Source: Dyella_B sp035277725 (GTDB lineage: Bacteria > Pseudomonadota > Gammaproteobacteria > Xanthomonadales > Rhodanobacteraceae). Taken from it: a DNA stretch of 64,000 nucleotides. The notes under the pieces are model-generated. The model was not told the DNA's origin, ran no database searches, and saw nothing but the letters and a program-made list of their open reading frames with translations. This document shows, piece by piece, positions 44,641 through 53,610 of the stretch (the first letter of the stretch is position 1; the number at the start of each line of letters is the position of its first letter). Position numbers and translations under genes: made by a program. The DNA lies in assembly GCF_035277725.1 (NCBI RefSeq), contig NZ_DATEJY010000198.1, positions 8,210 through 72,209 of the forward strand. The letters are read 5' to 3'.

Positions 44641-45431
44641 ACCGCCACAGGGGCCTTGATGGCGGGGTGCGGGTAGTAATCCTCGATCACCACGTCCTCA
44701 TACCGGAAATCGAAAATCGACTGCACGTGCGGATTGAGCGTCAACCGCGGCAGCGCGCGCGGTTCGCGCGTCAATTGCAGACGCGCCTGCTCCAGATGGT
44801 TGTTGTACAGATGCGCATCGCCCAGCGTGTGCACGAAATCGCCCACGCCCAGTCCGCACACCTGCGCCATCATGTGCGTCAACAAGGCATAGCTGGCGAT
44901 GTTGAACGGCACGCCGAGGAAAATATCGCCGGAGCGCTGATACAACTGGCAACTCAGCTTGCCGTTCGCCACATAGAACTGGAACAAAGCGTGGCATGGC
45001 ATCAACGCCATCTTCGGCAATTCGCCCACGTTCCACGCGCTGACGATCAAGCGACGCGAATCCGGGTTGCGCTTGATTTCTTCCACCACCCAGCGAATCT
45101 GGTCCACCACGCGGCCGTCTGCCGCCGGCCATGCACGCCATTGCTTGCCGTACACCGGGCCGAGATCGCCGTGTTCATCCGCCCATTCGTCCCAGATGCT
45201 GACGCCGTTTTCCTTCAGATAGGCGATGTTGGTATTGCCCTGCAGGAACCAGATCAGCTCATGCACGATCGACTTCAAGTGCAGCTTCTTGGTGGTGACG
45301 AGCGGAAAGCCTTCGTTGAGATCGAAGCGCATCTGCCAACCGAACACGCTGCGCGTGCCGGTGCCGGTGCGGTCGGTTTTTTCGGCGCCATGTTCCAGCA
45401 CGTGGCGAAGCAGATCGAGATACGGTTTCAT
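44637..45431 (-). CDS. thyA: Thymidylate synthase
   Basis: 264 residues from MKPYLDLLRHVLEHG, exactly the E. coli ThyA length. Substrate and catalytic sites: DRTGTGTRSVFGWQMRFDL, the nucleophile Cys in MALMPCHALFQFYV, and RSGDIFLGVPFNIASYA. It converts dUMP to dTMP with methylene-tetrahydrofolate. Ten bases downstream of lgt, as in many gammaproteobacteria. The stop TAG is provided by the REP. Confidence 0.98.
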   Translation of the reverse strand: MKPYLDLLRHVLEHGAEKTDRTGTGTRSVFGWQMRFDLNEGFPLVTTKKLHLKSIVHELIWFLQGNTNIAYLKENGVSIWDEWADEHGDLGPVYGKQWRAWPAADGRVVDQIRWVVEEIKRNPDSRRLIVSAWNVGELPKMALMPCHALFQFYVANGKLSCQLYQRSGDIFLGVPFNIASYALLTHMMAQVCGLGVGDFVHTLGDAHLYNNHLEQARLQLTREPRALPRLTLNPHVQSIFDFRYEDVVIEDYYPHPAIKAPVAV

Positions 45432-45441
45432 AGCTACAAGC

Positions 45442-46338
45442 CTACGCCGACTGCGAGGGTTCTGCCGTCGCCAGCGGCAACGTGGGTGCCTTCCGCGAAA
45501 GCCACAGCAGAAAGATGCCAATCACGATCAACGGCACCGATTGAATCTGGCCCATCGTGAGCCAACCCCACGCCAGATAACCGAGCTGTACGTCCGGCAC
45601 GCGCACGAATTCCACCGCAAAGCGAAAGCAGCCGTACATCAACGCGAACAAGCCGGAGATCAGATAACGCGGACGCGGCTTCATCGACACCAGCCACAAC
45701 ACGGTGAACATCACCACGCCTTCCAAGGCCAACTCATACAGCTGCGAGGGATGCCGCGGCAAACCGCCGAACTGCTGCATCAGTTGCGCCAGATGCGGAT
45801 CGCTCGCCGCAAGTGCAGCGTCTTCGTCGCGCGCACCAGGGAAAATCATCGCCCACGGCACGTCGCCCGGCTTGCCCCACAGCTCACCATTGATGAAGTT
45901 GCCGAGGCGGCCAAGACCAAGGCCCAGCGGCACCAGCGGCGCCACGAAATCCACTGTGTCGAAGAAATGCAGCTTGTGCCGGCGCGACCACCACAATCCT
46001 GCCGCCAACACGCCGAGCAGGCCGCCGTGGAAACTCATGCCGCCATCCCACACGCGGAACAGCGCCAGCGGCTCGGTCCAGATCCAGCGAATGCCGTCGG
46101 CGTAATAAAACAGCATGTACCAGATGCGCCCGCCCAGGATGATGCCCATCATCATGTAGAACATCAGGTCGCCCAGCGCATCGCGGCTGACCGGCAGGCG
46201 TCCGCGCTTGCGGCGGTATTCGCCCAGCAGCCAACCGCCAAGGAACCCGAGCAGATACATCAGACCGTACCAGTGGACCTGGATCGGTCCCAGCTTCACG
46301 GCGATCGGGTTGAAGTGCACGACAAAAGGCTGCGTCAT
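45442..46338 (-). CDS. lgt: Prolipoprotein diacylglyceryl transferase
   Basis: 298 residues, seven hydrophobic segments. The Lgt signature GRLGNFINGELWG is near residue 145; HWYGLMYLLGF near the start and GRIWYMLFYY match conserved helices. Adds diacylglycerol to the lipobox Cys of prolipoproteins at the inner membrane. First gene of the lgt-thyA-folA-nudix-DUF2007-apt run; its promoter should be in 46339-46488, shared with the divergent S9 peptidase. Confidence 0.97.
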   Translation of the reverse strand: MTQPFVVHFNPIAVKLGPIQVHWYGLMYLLGFLGGWLLGEYRRKRGRLPVSRDALGDLMFYMMMGIILGGRIWYMLFYYADGIRWIWTEPLALFRVWDGGMSFHGGLLGVLAAGLWWSRRHKLHFFDTVDFVAPLVPLGLGLGRLGNFINGELWGKPGDVPWAMIFPGARDEDAALAASDPHLAQLMQQFGGLPRHPSQLYELALEGVVMFTVLWLVSMKPRPRYLISGLFALMYGCFRFAVEFVRVPDVQLGYLAWGWLTMGQIQSVPLIVIGIFLLWLSRKAPTLPLATAEPSQSA

Positions 46339-46488
46339 GGGGTAACCGATAAGCCCAAAGCGCGCAGTTTAGCGGCCCGACGATGAACTCGTCAGGACAC
46401 TGCCCCACCCCGGGCCACTTGGCTACACTCGGCCGGCGCGGCCGCTCGGGGGAGCGGGCCGCGTAGGACAACATTTTTATGGGGGAAT

Positions 46489-48456
46489 ATGGATATGTGG
46501 AACGGACGAGTGCGCGCCCTTGCGGCGGCGTTTTGCGTGTTGTTGCCGGTGGCTGTAACGGCGGCGGGTGATCGGGTACCGGTGGAAGCTTTTGCGCATC
46601 ACGGCGGCTATTCGATGCCGCGGCTTTCACCCGATGGCAAATATCTGGCTGTGGCGGTGGAGCAAGGGGAAGACCATGCGGTGGTGATCCTCAAGCTCAA
46701 TGACATGAGCCACGCGAAGAGCTTGCTACGCCTGCCCGCGCATCAGCTTCCCTACGACATCCAATGGGTGGGGCCGGAGCGCCTGGTGGTTGAATTGGCC
46801 CAATTCTTTGGTTCCCTCGATCGCCCTGAACAGTTAGGCGAAATCCTCTCCACTGACGTGGAAGGCAAGCGGGTCCAACCCATGTTCAGCCGTGAATGGG
46901 GGCAGGCAGGACGCGGCGGTCTGGAGCATAGCCCTGACGATGGCTATGCCACCGTCGCCGGCTGGCCGTCCAAAGCCAATGATCACTTCTACATGCAGAC
47001 ATACATGTGGAACGACGAGAAAAATACCGCTCTGTATGACGTGAACGCCGACAACGGCGTCCGCCACTTGATCGGCGAAATCAACGCAGGCGACATGGAC
47101 TTCACCGTTGATCCGGACGGCCACGTGCGCTACGCGCAAGGCCTGAACGTAAACAACCACTATGTCGTCTACCGCATGCAAAACAGCCTGTGGTCACAGC
47201 TTGGCAATGACAACGACGACAGCCGCTTTGAACCCATCACTTTCTCGCAAGACGGCCAGCATCTGTATGTATGGTCGAGCACGAAAGGCGGCCCCATGTC
47301 GCTGATACAGACGACTGCCGATGGCAATCAGGCCAAATTGCTGACCAAAGACGACTTCAGCAGCATCGGCCACATCCAGTGGACGTCACAACGCGTACCG
47401 TTTGCTGCTTCCGCCGTTGCTGGCATTCCCAAGGAAGTCATCTTTGATGCGAATCAACCACTGGCCAGTACCTATCAGGGTCTAAGCCAAAAATTTCCCG
47501 GGGAGTTCGTTGATTTTTCCAGCCTGAGCGAAGACGGCGGCATGTTGGTGTTCGAGGTAAGCAGCGACCGCAATCCCGGCGCCTATTACCTGTTCGACAT
47601 GAAGCACATGAAGATCCAGAAGTTGTTCGATGAAAACACCAGCATCGACCCCAGCAAGATGGCTGCACGTATACCCATGCGTTTCAACGCCAGTGACGGC
47701 ACGCCGCTCGAAGCCATTCTTACGGTGCCCGCCGGTGGCTCGATGAACGACTTGCCGATGGTGTTGTTGCCGCATGGTGGTCCGTTCGATATCAAGGACA
47801 GCTGGTTCTTCGACGAAGATGCCCAGTTTCTCGCCAGCCGTGGTTATCTGGTGTTGCAAGTCAACTTCCGCGGCTCTGGCGGCCGCGGCCCCGATTTTGT
47901 CGACGCCGGCTACGGCAAATGGGGCACGCGCATCCAACAGGATCTGATCGATGGCGTGAAGTGGGCCGAAACACAGCATTACGCCGACCCGAAGCGCGTC
48001 TGTGTATTCGGCGGGAGTTTCGGGGGCTACTCGGCGATGATGACGGTGATCCGCGCACCCGGCCTGTTCAAATGTGCCATCGGCTACGCCGGTATTTACG
48101 ACTTGGCGATGATGTATGACAAGGGCGACATCAAGGACAGAAAGTCCGGCAGGAACTATCTGGAACAGGCCATCGGCAAAGACCCCAGCGAGCTGGCCGC
48201 CAATTCACCGGACAAGCTGGCCGACAAGATTGAGGTCCCGGTGCTGCTGATCCATGGTGAAGAAGACCAGCGTGCGCCCTTCGCCCAGGCCAAGGCGATG
48301 CGTGCCGCCTTGGACGCTGCGCACAAACCATACGAGTGGCTGACCAAGCCGGACGAAGGCCATGGTTTCTACAACGAGAAGAATCTCGTGGATATGTACA
48401 ACCATGTGCAGGCGTTTTTAGAGAAGAATATCGGGCCGGGTGTATCGGCGAATTGA
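46489..48456 (+). CDS. S9 family prolyl oligopeptidase-like peptidase, secreted
   Basis: 655 residues; GGGGGA precedes the ATG. Signal peptide MDMWNGRVRALAAAFCVLLP with cleavage near TAA (about 24). A beta-propeller region (to about 385) with repeated SPDG/SxDGG blades is followed by an alpha/beta-hydrolase domain: nucleophile in FGGSFGGYSAMM (about 508), Asp in HGEEDQRAPFAQA, His in DEGHGFYNEKN. This is the S9C acylaminoacyl-peptidase type. Likely peptide degradation in the periplasm. Monocistronic. Confidence 0.95.
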   Translation: MDMWNGRVRALAAAFCVLLPVAVTAAGDRVPVEAFAHHGGYSMPRLSPDGKYLAVAVEQGEDHAVVILKLNDMSHAKSLLRLPAHQLPYDIQWVGPERLVVELAQFFGSLDRPEQLGEILSTDVEGKRVQPMFSREWGQAGRGGLEHSPDDGYATVAGWPSKANDHFYMQTYMWNDEKNTALYDVNADNGVRHLIGEINAGDMDFTVDPDGHVRYAQGLNVNNHYVVYRMQNSLWSQLGNDNDDSRFEPITFSQDGQHLYVWSSTKGGPMSLIQTTADGNQAKLLTKDDFSSIGHIQWTSQRVPFAASAVAGIPKEVIFDANQPLASTYQGLSQKFPGEFVDFSSLSEDGGMLVFEVSSDRNPGAYYLFDMKHMKIQKLFDENTSIDPSKMAARIPMRFNASDGTPLEAILTVPAGGSMNDLPMVLLPHGGPFDIKDSWFFDEDAQFLASRGYLVLQVNFRGSGGRGPDFVDAGYGKWGTRIQQDLIDGVKWAETQHYADPKRVCVFGGSFGGYSAMMTVIRAPGLFKCAIGYAGIYDLAMMYDKGDIKDRKSGRNYLEQAIGKDPSELAANSPDKLADKIEVPVLLIHGEEDQRAPFAQAKAMRAALDAAHKPYEWLTKPDEGHGFYNEKNLVDMYNHVQAFLEKNIGPGVSAN

Positions 48457-48473
48457 TCACATAGCTTGCTGTC

Positions 48474-48499
48474 GTAGGCTGGGATGACAATCCCAGCTT
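48474..48499. repeat. Single REP hairpin
   Basis: GTAGGCTGGGATGACAATCC with stem CTGGGAT/ATCCCAG and no inverted partner, 17 bases after the S9 stop. Confidence 0.8.
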
Positions 48500-48556
48500 T
48501 CGTGTATCTGCACATGACCGAGATGCGAGATGTTGGCGGCAAATCCAATATCTCAC

Positions 48557-48640
48557 GTCGTCGCCCCGGCGAAGGCCGGGGCCCAGTGACTTTGAGGATC
48601 TAAAAAAGTCACTGGGTCCCGGCTTTCGCCGGGACGACGG
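48557..48640. repeat. Inverted repeat of the CCGGCGAAAGCCGG family
   Basis: CGTCGCCCCGGCGAAGGCC near the left end and GGCTTTCGCCGGGACGACGG at the right, with a nearly perfect inner stem (CCCAGTGACTTT / AAAGTCACTGGG). The long stem could act as a terminator-like structure between the converging S9 and TonB genes. Confidence 0.85.
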
Positions 48641-48685
48641 GTATCAAGCATTATTTTCACCCCATAAAGACGCACAAACACCGCG

Positions 48686-51600
48686 TCAAAACGTATAACG
48701 CACCACCAAATTAGTCGCACGCGGCGCCTGCAGCGCTGTAACGGTGAGAAAACTCGGATCAGGCGTCGGCAAGCCATTGCCGCCGAAATTGCCTGTATCC
48801 GCCGACACGTAACGCGTCCGCACGCTCTGGCGATTGGTCACATTGGTGATGTTTAAACTCACATCCAGCTTGTGCTGGCCGGCCATCGCCCACGCATAGC
48901 CCACGCCAAGATCCCATTGCCAACTGAAGGGATAACGGCCTAAGCCATTCAACGGCACCAGCATGCCGTTGCAATAATGCGAGACCGAGGCAAGGCTCGG
49001 ATTTGCCTGCACAGCGGCCGCGTTGGGATACGTGCCGAAGCAGCCATAAGGCGCACCCGTCTGCGCACTCAGCAACGACGACACACGCCATCCGCTTTGC
49101 CAATAGTAGATGCCGGAAACGACCAGCTTGTGCCGAATATCCGACGCCAGCGGTCCGGACGAACCCGGTATCAGCTCCGGATAATTGAAGTTGCCGCTGC
49201 GCCCCGCCGTCTGCAGCACGCTGGAACTGGTGGCATCACCGTAGATGACACGCGACTCGCTGGAGTAGCCGTCTTCATTGCCGTAGGCATGCGCCCAGGT
49301 GTAGTTGATCGAGAGGTAATACGGCTCCTGTTCCGACCGGGCATGTTCGAGCTGGAAATTCACGTCGTAGTAAGTGCGCCTCGCCTTCGGCACGCCAAGA
49401 TACGCATTGGGAATCACGATGCTCGCAAGCTGGTTACCGCCGTTGAGGTAATCGGTCAGCACAATGTTCCGCCCAGGATTGAACAACATGCCACCCGTAC
49501 CGAGCCCCGCATAATTGGGATAACCATGCGCGCGCACGTAGTTGCTGATCTGCCCGGCCGAGTCGCTGATGAAGTCGACGATGTTCGTCAGCCGATTCAT
49601 GTCGAACTGGCCAAGCAACGACCACGACGGCGTCAGCTGCTGCTGCGCGTAGAGTTGAAAATTGCGCTGCGAGGTGTTCCTCAAATTCCGGCTTGACAGC
49701 GCGACGGGATTAGGCACCGCGCCGTTTTCGTAGACCACCGGATTGCCGATCTGCGTCAAGCCCAGCGGCGCATGCGTACTCGGATCCATTGCCGTGTACG
49801 TGTAGTACGTGCCGGAAATGTAATTGGCGCCGCCGACGAAATAGTTCAGCCCCGAAGGCATCGGCAAGGTGTACACGCCATAGTTGAGGCCCAGCTTCAG
49901 CGAACTATCGCCATGCACATCCCACGCTGCACCGATGCGCGGCGAGAGCAGGTAAAGGTTGAGGAAGGGATTGCCGCCGGCTTCGTTGCTGAGCATGTGA
50001 TCCCAGCGCACGCCGCCGGTCAGCACCACGGTGTCGGTAACTTTCCAGGTGTCGTAAAGATAGGCGCCGGCTTCCACGCTGCCGAAATTGCCGCCGAAAT
50101 AGCCTTTCCAGAATTCAACGTAGTTGCCACCCGGTGGTACCGGCGAGCCGTTCTGCAAACTGCTTGATGGATCGTTGAGCGTATAGCCCCAGTCCGGCCG
50201 CCAGTACGGCACGAAATGGAAGTTGTTGAAGTAGCGATCGCCACCAACGGTGATGGTGTGATCGCCGATGGTCCAGTTGAGGTCCGCCTTATAGCCGTGG
50301 CGGGCGTAGTAGTAATCATTCGGCGCGTTGTACGAACTCGGGCCGTAGTACGAAGTGTTGTTGGTGTTGTAATCGTAAATGCTCACGTAAGGCGCATCAG
50401 GGCCGGACGCATCGAAAGACGGCACGTCGAGCCGCGTGTAGCCACCCATCACGCGCAGCGTGAGATCGTCGGTAATGCGCCAGTGATAGTTGCCAATCAA
50501 CAGCTTTTGCGTGTGCGCATCGCCGGACCAGCTGGGAGCCCCCGTCAGCGACGATGGCTGATAAGACTGCGCGAGCTGATACAGGTTGCTCGACGACGTC
50601 GCCCAATCCTTCGCGGCCGCCACGTTCAAGCTTTGATTGGTGGTGATGTTCCAGGTGAGGTTGACCATCGCGTTCTTGTCGCGGCTCGCATACGCGGTGG
50701 CCGTGTTGGAACCGTACGTCCACGATCTCGACAATGATGGCGTGTTGCCCAGCAGCGCGAAGAAGAACAGCTTGTCCTTGATGATCGCACCGGAGGCCCA
50801 GATGTCCTGCGTCAGCTGCGAACCGATGTGGTTGGCGGATTGATACAGCGAATATGTCCGCTTTCCATTCGGCGAAAGATAGGTGACGTCATCGCCCTGT
50901 GGATTGAGCAGGCTCGACGTCGGTGGCGTAAACGTGGCGGTATAGCCGGCATGGAAATCGTTGCTGCCCTGCTTCAACGTGGCCGAGATAATGCCGCCGG
51001 TGGTGCTGGTCCAGGCCAGTCCACCGCTGCCGTTGATCAGTTGCGTGTCGGCCACCGCATCCTGCGGAAACGTAATGCCCGAAAGTCCGGTGACGTCGTA
51101 GTTGGTATCGAATTCGTTGAAGTAGGTACGGTTCTCGGCCACGCTGGCGCCGTTGACCTGATAGTAGCCACCGAAGCTCTTTGCACTGGATTGCAGCGCA
51201 TAAACGCTATACAGATTGTTCTGGTCGATCGGCAGATCGTGCGTCAGTTCTGCGCTGTAGTTGTTGATCAATTCGGGTGTGGTGACGTCGATCGGCGTAG
51301 TGACCGTCAACAACGACGATGCCGAAACCGTGATCGTGCCGAGCGAGGTCGCCTGTGTACTCGACGTCGCGGCGCCAAGTCCCGGCACCGTCGCCGTGAT
51401 GTTCGGCTTCACCTGCACCGAGGCACTGCCGATCTCGCTGCCACCCTTGCTCACCGTAACGACGTAAGTGCCGGGATTGAGCTGACTGAGGTTGTAATCA
51501 CCCTTGCTGTCTGCCGCCAATGTCTTGCTGAAACCCTGGGATGGCGACGTGATGACGATCGTCGCACCCGGTGTCGCCGTGCCATGCAATCCGCCGGTGA

Positions 51601-51757
51601 TGTTCTGTGCGTAACTTGGTGCGGCGTAGTAACTGCCGGCGATGGCCAACGCGGCCATCGTGCACAACGCAAGACGCTTGCGTCGTGCGTTTTCTTCAAA
51701 GCGCTGTGTGCCGTTGCGACCGGCACGACCGCGCCGCCACGTTTCGTGGTTCAACAT
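48686..51757 (-). CDS. Oar-like TonB-dependent receptor with carboxypeptidase-regulatory domain
   Basis: 1023 residues from MLNHETWRRGRAGRNGTQR with AGGGGAGGGG upstream. A long signal region ends near APSYA (about 50). Residues 53-125 form an Ig-like CarboxypepD_reg domain (GGLHGTATPGATIVITSPSQ, LNPGTYVVTVSKGG). The plug follows (IDVTTPELINNY, NGASVAENRTYFNEFD, GTITVS), then a very large barrel ending with the aromatic NLVVRYTF. Such OmpA-related Oar proteins are abundant in Xanthomonadales; some process or take up peptides. Ligand unknown. A large (about 166-base) leader precedes it. Confidence 0.93.
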   Translation of the reverse strand: MLNHETWRRGRAGRNGTQRFEENARRKRLALCTMAALAIAGSYYAAPSYAQNITGGLHGTATPGATIVITSPSQGFSKTLAADSKGDYNLSQLNPGTYVVTVSKGGSEIGSASVQVKPNITATVPGLGAATSSTQATSLGTITVSASSLLTVTTPIDVTTPELINNYSAELTHDLPIDQNNLYSVYALQSSAKSFGGYYQVNGASVAENRTYFNEFDTNYDVTGLSGITFPQDAVADTQLINGSGGLAWTSTTGGIISATLKQGSNDFHAGYTATFTPPTSSLLNPQGDDVTYLSPNGKRTYSLYQSANHIGSQLTQDIWASGAIIKDKLFFFALLGNTPSLSRSWTYGSNTATAYASRDKNAMVNLTWNITTNQSLNVAAAKDWATSSSNLYQLAQSYQPSSLTGAPSWSGDAHTQKLLIGNYHWRITDDLTLRVMGGYTRLDVPSFDASGPDAPYVSIYDYNTNNTSYYGPSSYNAPNDYYYARHGYKADLNWTIGDHTITVGGDRYFNNFHFVPYWRPDWGYTLNDPSSSLQNGSPVPPGGNYVEFWKGYFGGNFGSVEAGAYLYDTWKVTDTVVLTGGVRWDHMLSNEAGGNPFLNLYLLSPRIGAAWDVHGDSSLKLGLNYGVYTLPMPSGLNYFVGGANYISGTYYTYTAMDPSTHAPLGLTQIGNPVVYENGAVPNPVALSSRNLRNTSQRNFQLYAQQQLTPSWSLLGQFDMNRLTNIVDFISDSAGQISNYVRAHGYPNYAGLGTGGMLFNPGRNIVLTDYLNGGNQLASIVIPNAYLGVPKARRTYYDVNFQLEHARSEQEPYYLSINYTWAHAYGNEDGYSSESRVIYGDATSSSVLQTAGRSGNFNYPELIPGSSGPLASDIRHKLVVSGIYYWQSGWRVSSLLSAQTGAPYGCFGTYPNAAAVQANPSLASVSHYCNGMLVPLNGLGRYPFSWQWDLGVGYAWAMAGQHKLDVSLNITNVTNRQSVRTRYVSADTGNFGGNGLPTPDPSFLTVTALQAPRATNLVVRYTF

Positions 51758-51925
51758 AAACCCCTCCCCTCTCGAATAATGGGCCTGCTCGAAATGCTTG
51801 GCTGTTTTTTTGATCGAAGCCTTTCGCAAGGAAAGGCAGCACCATTTATTTACTTTTAGTTTTTATTAGCTAGATCAAATTGCATCGGTCTCGGCGCAGA
51901 ATCAGGCACAAAATCTGGGGCGCAT

Positions 51926-51951
51926 AAAAAAACCCGCACTCGGCGGGTTCC
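51926..51951 (-). terminator. Rho-independent terminator of the SLT gene
   Basis: On the minus strand GGAACCCGCCGAGTGCGGGT is followed by a run of T. Stem AACCCGC/GCGGGTT. Lies beyond the REP that follows the minus-strand SLT gene. Confidence 0.88.
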
Positions 51952-52017
51952 GTAGGTTGGGGTGCGAACCCCAACATAATGTGGCCATACGCTGTTGGGG
52001 TTCGCACCCCAGCCTAC
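51952..52017. repeat. REP pair overlapping the SLT gene stop
   Basis: GTAG at 51952 and CTAC at 52014-52017, the latter forming the SLT stop (minus strand). Left stem TTGGGG/CCCCAA; the right arm ends CCCCAGCC, leaving one imperfect pair. Confidence 0.92.
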
Positions 52018-53216
52018 GGGGGAGCGTGCTCCGTGTTGGCCTTTGCCGATGCCAGCGCTACGGCTTGTGAAGGCGAGCGGCCCATCGCCAGCTTCAATTC
52101 CTTGTACACACCCAGCACCAGCTCGCCGTAACCGCGCGCCAGCGTGGCGTCATGGCTGTGGTAGTAGCCGATGCGCAGCACGGGATCCTTGCTTTCGTTC
52201 ATCGCCTTGCGCAGCAGGCGCGTGCCGATCTCGATGTTGCGTACCGGATTGAGCAAGGCGATCGGATCGGGTTCGAGATCGCGATGCACGGGGTAATACA
52301 CCTGCATGATGCCGACGTCCTGCACCGGCGCGGCGAGCAGATGCGCCAGTTCGATCGCGTGTTCGGTGTCCGCGCGCGAGCCGATGTGCAAATGGCCGTT
52401 GATGCGCACCACCCATGGGCTGGGCGCCACCGAACCATCCGGTTGCGTGCCGCGTGTTTCCACCAGCGCGACGGCGTAGATCAGCACCGGATCGATGCGA
52501 TAGCGCGCACCGGCCTTTGCCCACAGGCTGCCTGGCGAAGTGATGTCCAAATTGAAACTGCCGGCGCGCACGACACGCGGTTCTGCCACCACGACGATGG
52601 TGCCGTCGCTGGCAAGGCCCAGCGTGGTCTTTGGCGTGGCTGTAGACGCACTCAACGCCGTCCGCCGCGCCGGCACGTTTGCAACCTCACCCGTCACATG
52701 CGCAAACAACATGTGCGGTGCCGCCGGTGCCGCTGCAATCAGCGGTTCCGCCGCGTGCGTAGATTTCAGCGCAAGCGGCGCGCGCGCGTGGCCGTGCCAT
52801 GCATGCATGCCGATCGCCACCGCTGCCGTGCCGGCCACCAGCCCCAGGCCACCGATGATCGGTACGCGGTAGGTCTGGGTCTGCTGTCTGACGGCCGGCA
52901 GCCACTGCGGGGTTTCGAACGAGAATTTCGCCTGCCACGCAGGCAAGGTGCTCAATCCGGAGAAACCGATGGCAGCGTGTTGATGCCGCTGCGTAATGCG
53001 CCGCTGCGCAGCCCAACCGCAAGGCGCTGCGATCACGATCTTCTGGCCGCCACCGCCCATGCGGCGCGCCCGGAACGCGGCCGGCGCGCACAGGTAGACC
53101 CGCTGGGTCACTTCCTGCCGGTTCGTGCCCCCCTTGCCGCGCGTGACCGGTTCGCCTCCAGCGATAGAAGGCACCTCGATCGTGCGGGGAAAGGGATTCG
53201 TTTGCAGCAGCAGCAC
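52014..53216 (-). CDS. Lytic transglycosylase-like (SLT) membrane protein
   Basis: 400 residues from a GTG with GGAAG upstream; the true start may be further in. About 115 unassigned, basic residues precede a membrane segment (VPIIGGLGLVAGTAAVAIGM). A periplasmic linker leads to the SLT fold: LWAKAGARYRIDPVLIYAVALVETRGT with the likely catalytic Glu in VETRG, then VGIMQVYYPVH and LNPVRNIEIGTRLLRKAM. Resembles transglycosylases of conjugation or secretion systems, but no such system is nearby. Expected to cut peptidoglycan. Stop codon from a REP. Confidence 0.8.
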   Translation of the reverse strand: MLLLQTNPFPRTIEVPSIAGGEPVTRGKGGTNRQEVTQRVYLCAPAAFRARRMGGGGQKIVIAAPCGWAAQRRITQRHQHAAIGFSGLSTLPAWQAKFSFETPQWLPAVRQQTQTYRVPIIGGLGLVAGTAAVAIGMHAWHGHARAPLALKSTHAAEPLIAAAPAAPHMLFAHVTGEVANVPARRTALSASTATPKTTLGLASDGTIVVVAEPRVVRAGSFNLDITSPGSLWAKAGARYRIDPVLIYAVALVETRGTQPDGSVAPSPWVVRINGHLHIGSRADTEHAIELAHLLAAPVQDVGIMQVYYPVHRDLEPDPIALLNPVRNIEIGTRLLRKAMNESKDPVLRIGYYHSHDATLARGYGELVLGVYKELKLAMGRSPSQAVALASAKANTEHAPP

Positions 53217-53610
53217 CTATCGTCTTCCTTCAAGGCTGGGCGGTAGAGCCCGCTAGACAAGCACAAATCGGGCCGAAGGCCAAGCGCAGGCGGGGCCAAA
53301 GGTAGGGACCTGTGTCTTGGCACGCTGCGCCGGGCACCCCTGAATCGACATAGTAGCCTGGGATGCAATCCCAGCATCGCCATGCCGACAAATGCTGGGA
53401 TTGCATCCCAGCCTACGCGGACACCGTCATTCCAGCGCGCTTGGAATATGCAGCGCCCAGCATTGTCACCACATAATCATTGGATCGATTACATGCCGAT
53501 CCCGACAGCATCCATCGCCTCTCCGATGCATCCCCATTGTGCAGAATTCCGCATTCTCGTCCCGCAAGCTCTTCTAGACGCTCGCAGCGCACAACGACCA
53601 AGATGCGTCC
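53217..53610. other. 394-base divergent intergenic region
   Basis: Between the SLT gene (minus) and the hydroxyproline operon (plus). Contains one REP pair (53353-53416) and must hold both promoters. No clear -35/-10 pair, operator palindrome or riboswitch was recognised. Confidence 0.6.
53353..53416. repeat. REP pair, CTGGGATGCAATCCCAG subtype
   Basis: GTAGCCTGGGATGCAATCCC on the left and a right arm ending GCATCCCAGCCTAC; both stems perfect. Confidence 0.92.

Noticed and set aside
53217..53352. Possible structured leader or c-di-GMP riboswitch before the SLT gene
   Set aside because: The GC-rich sequence can fold, but the conserved GEMM positions are not present.
9817..53416. CRISPR array made of the repeated GGGGTGCGAACCCC units
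   Set aside because: The repeats are dispersed between genes in inverted pairs, not in an array of direct repeats with regular spacers, and no cas gene is present.
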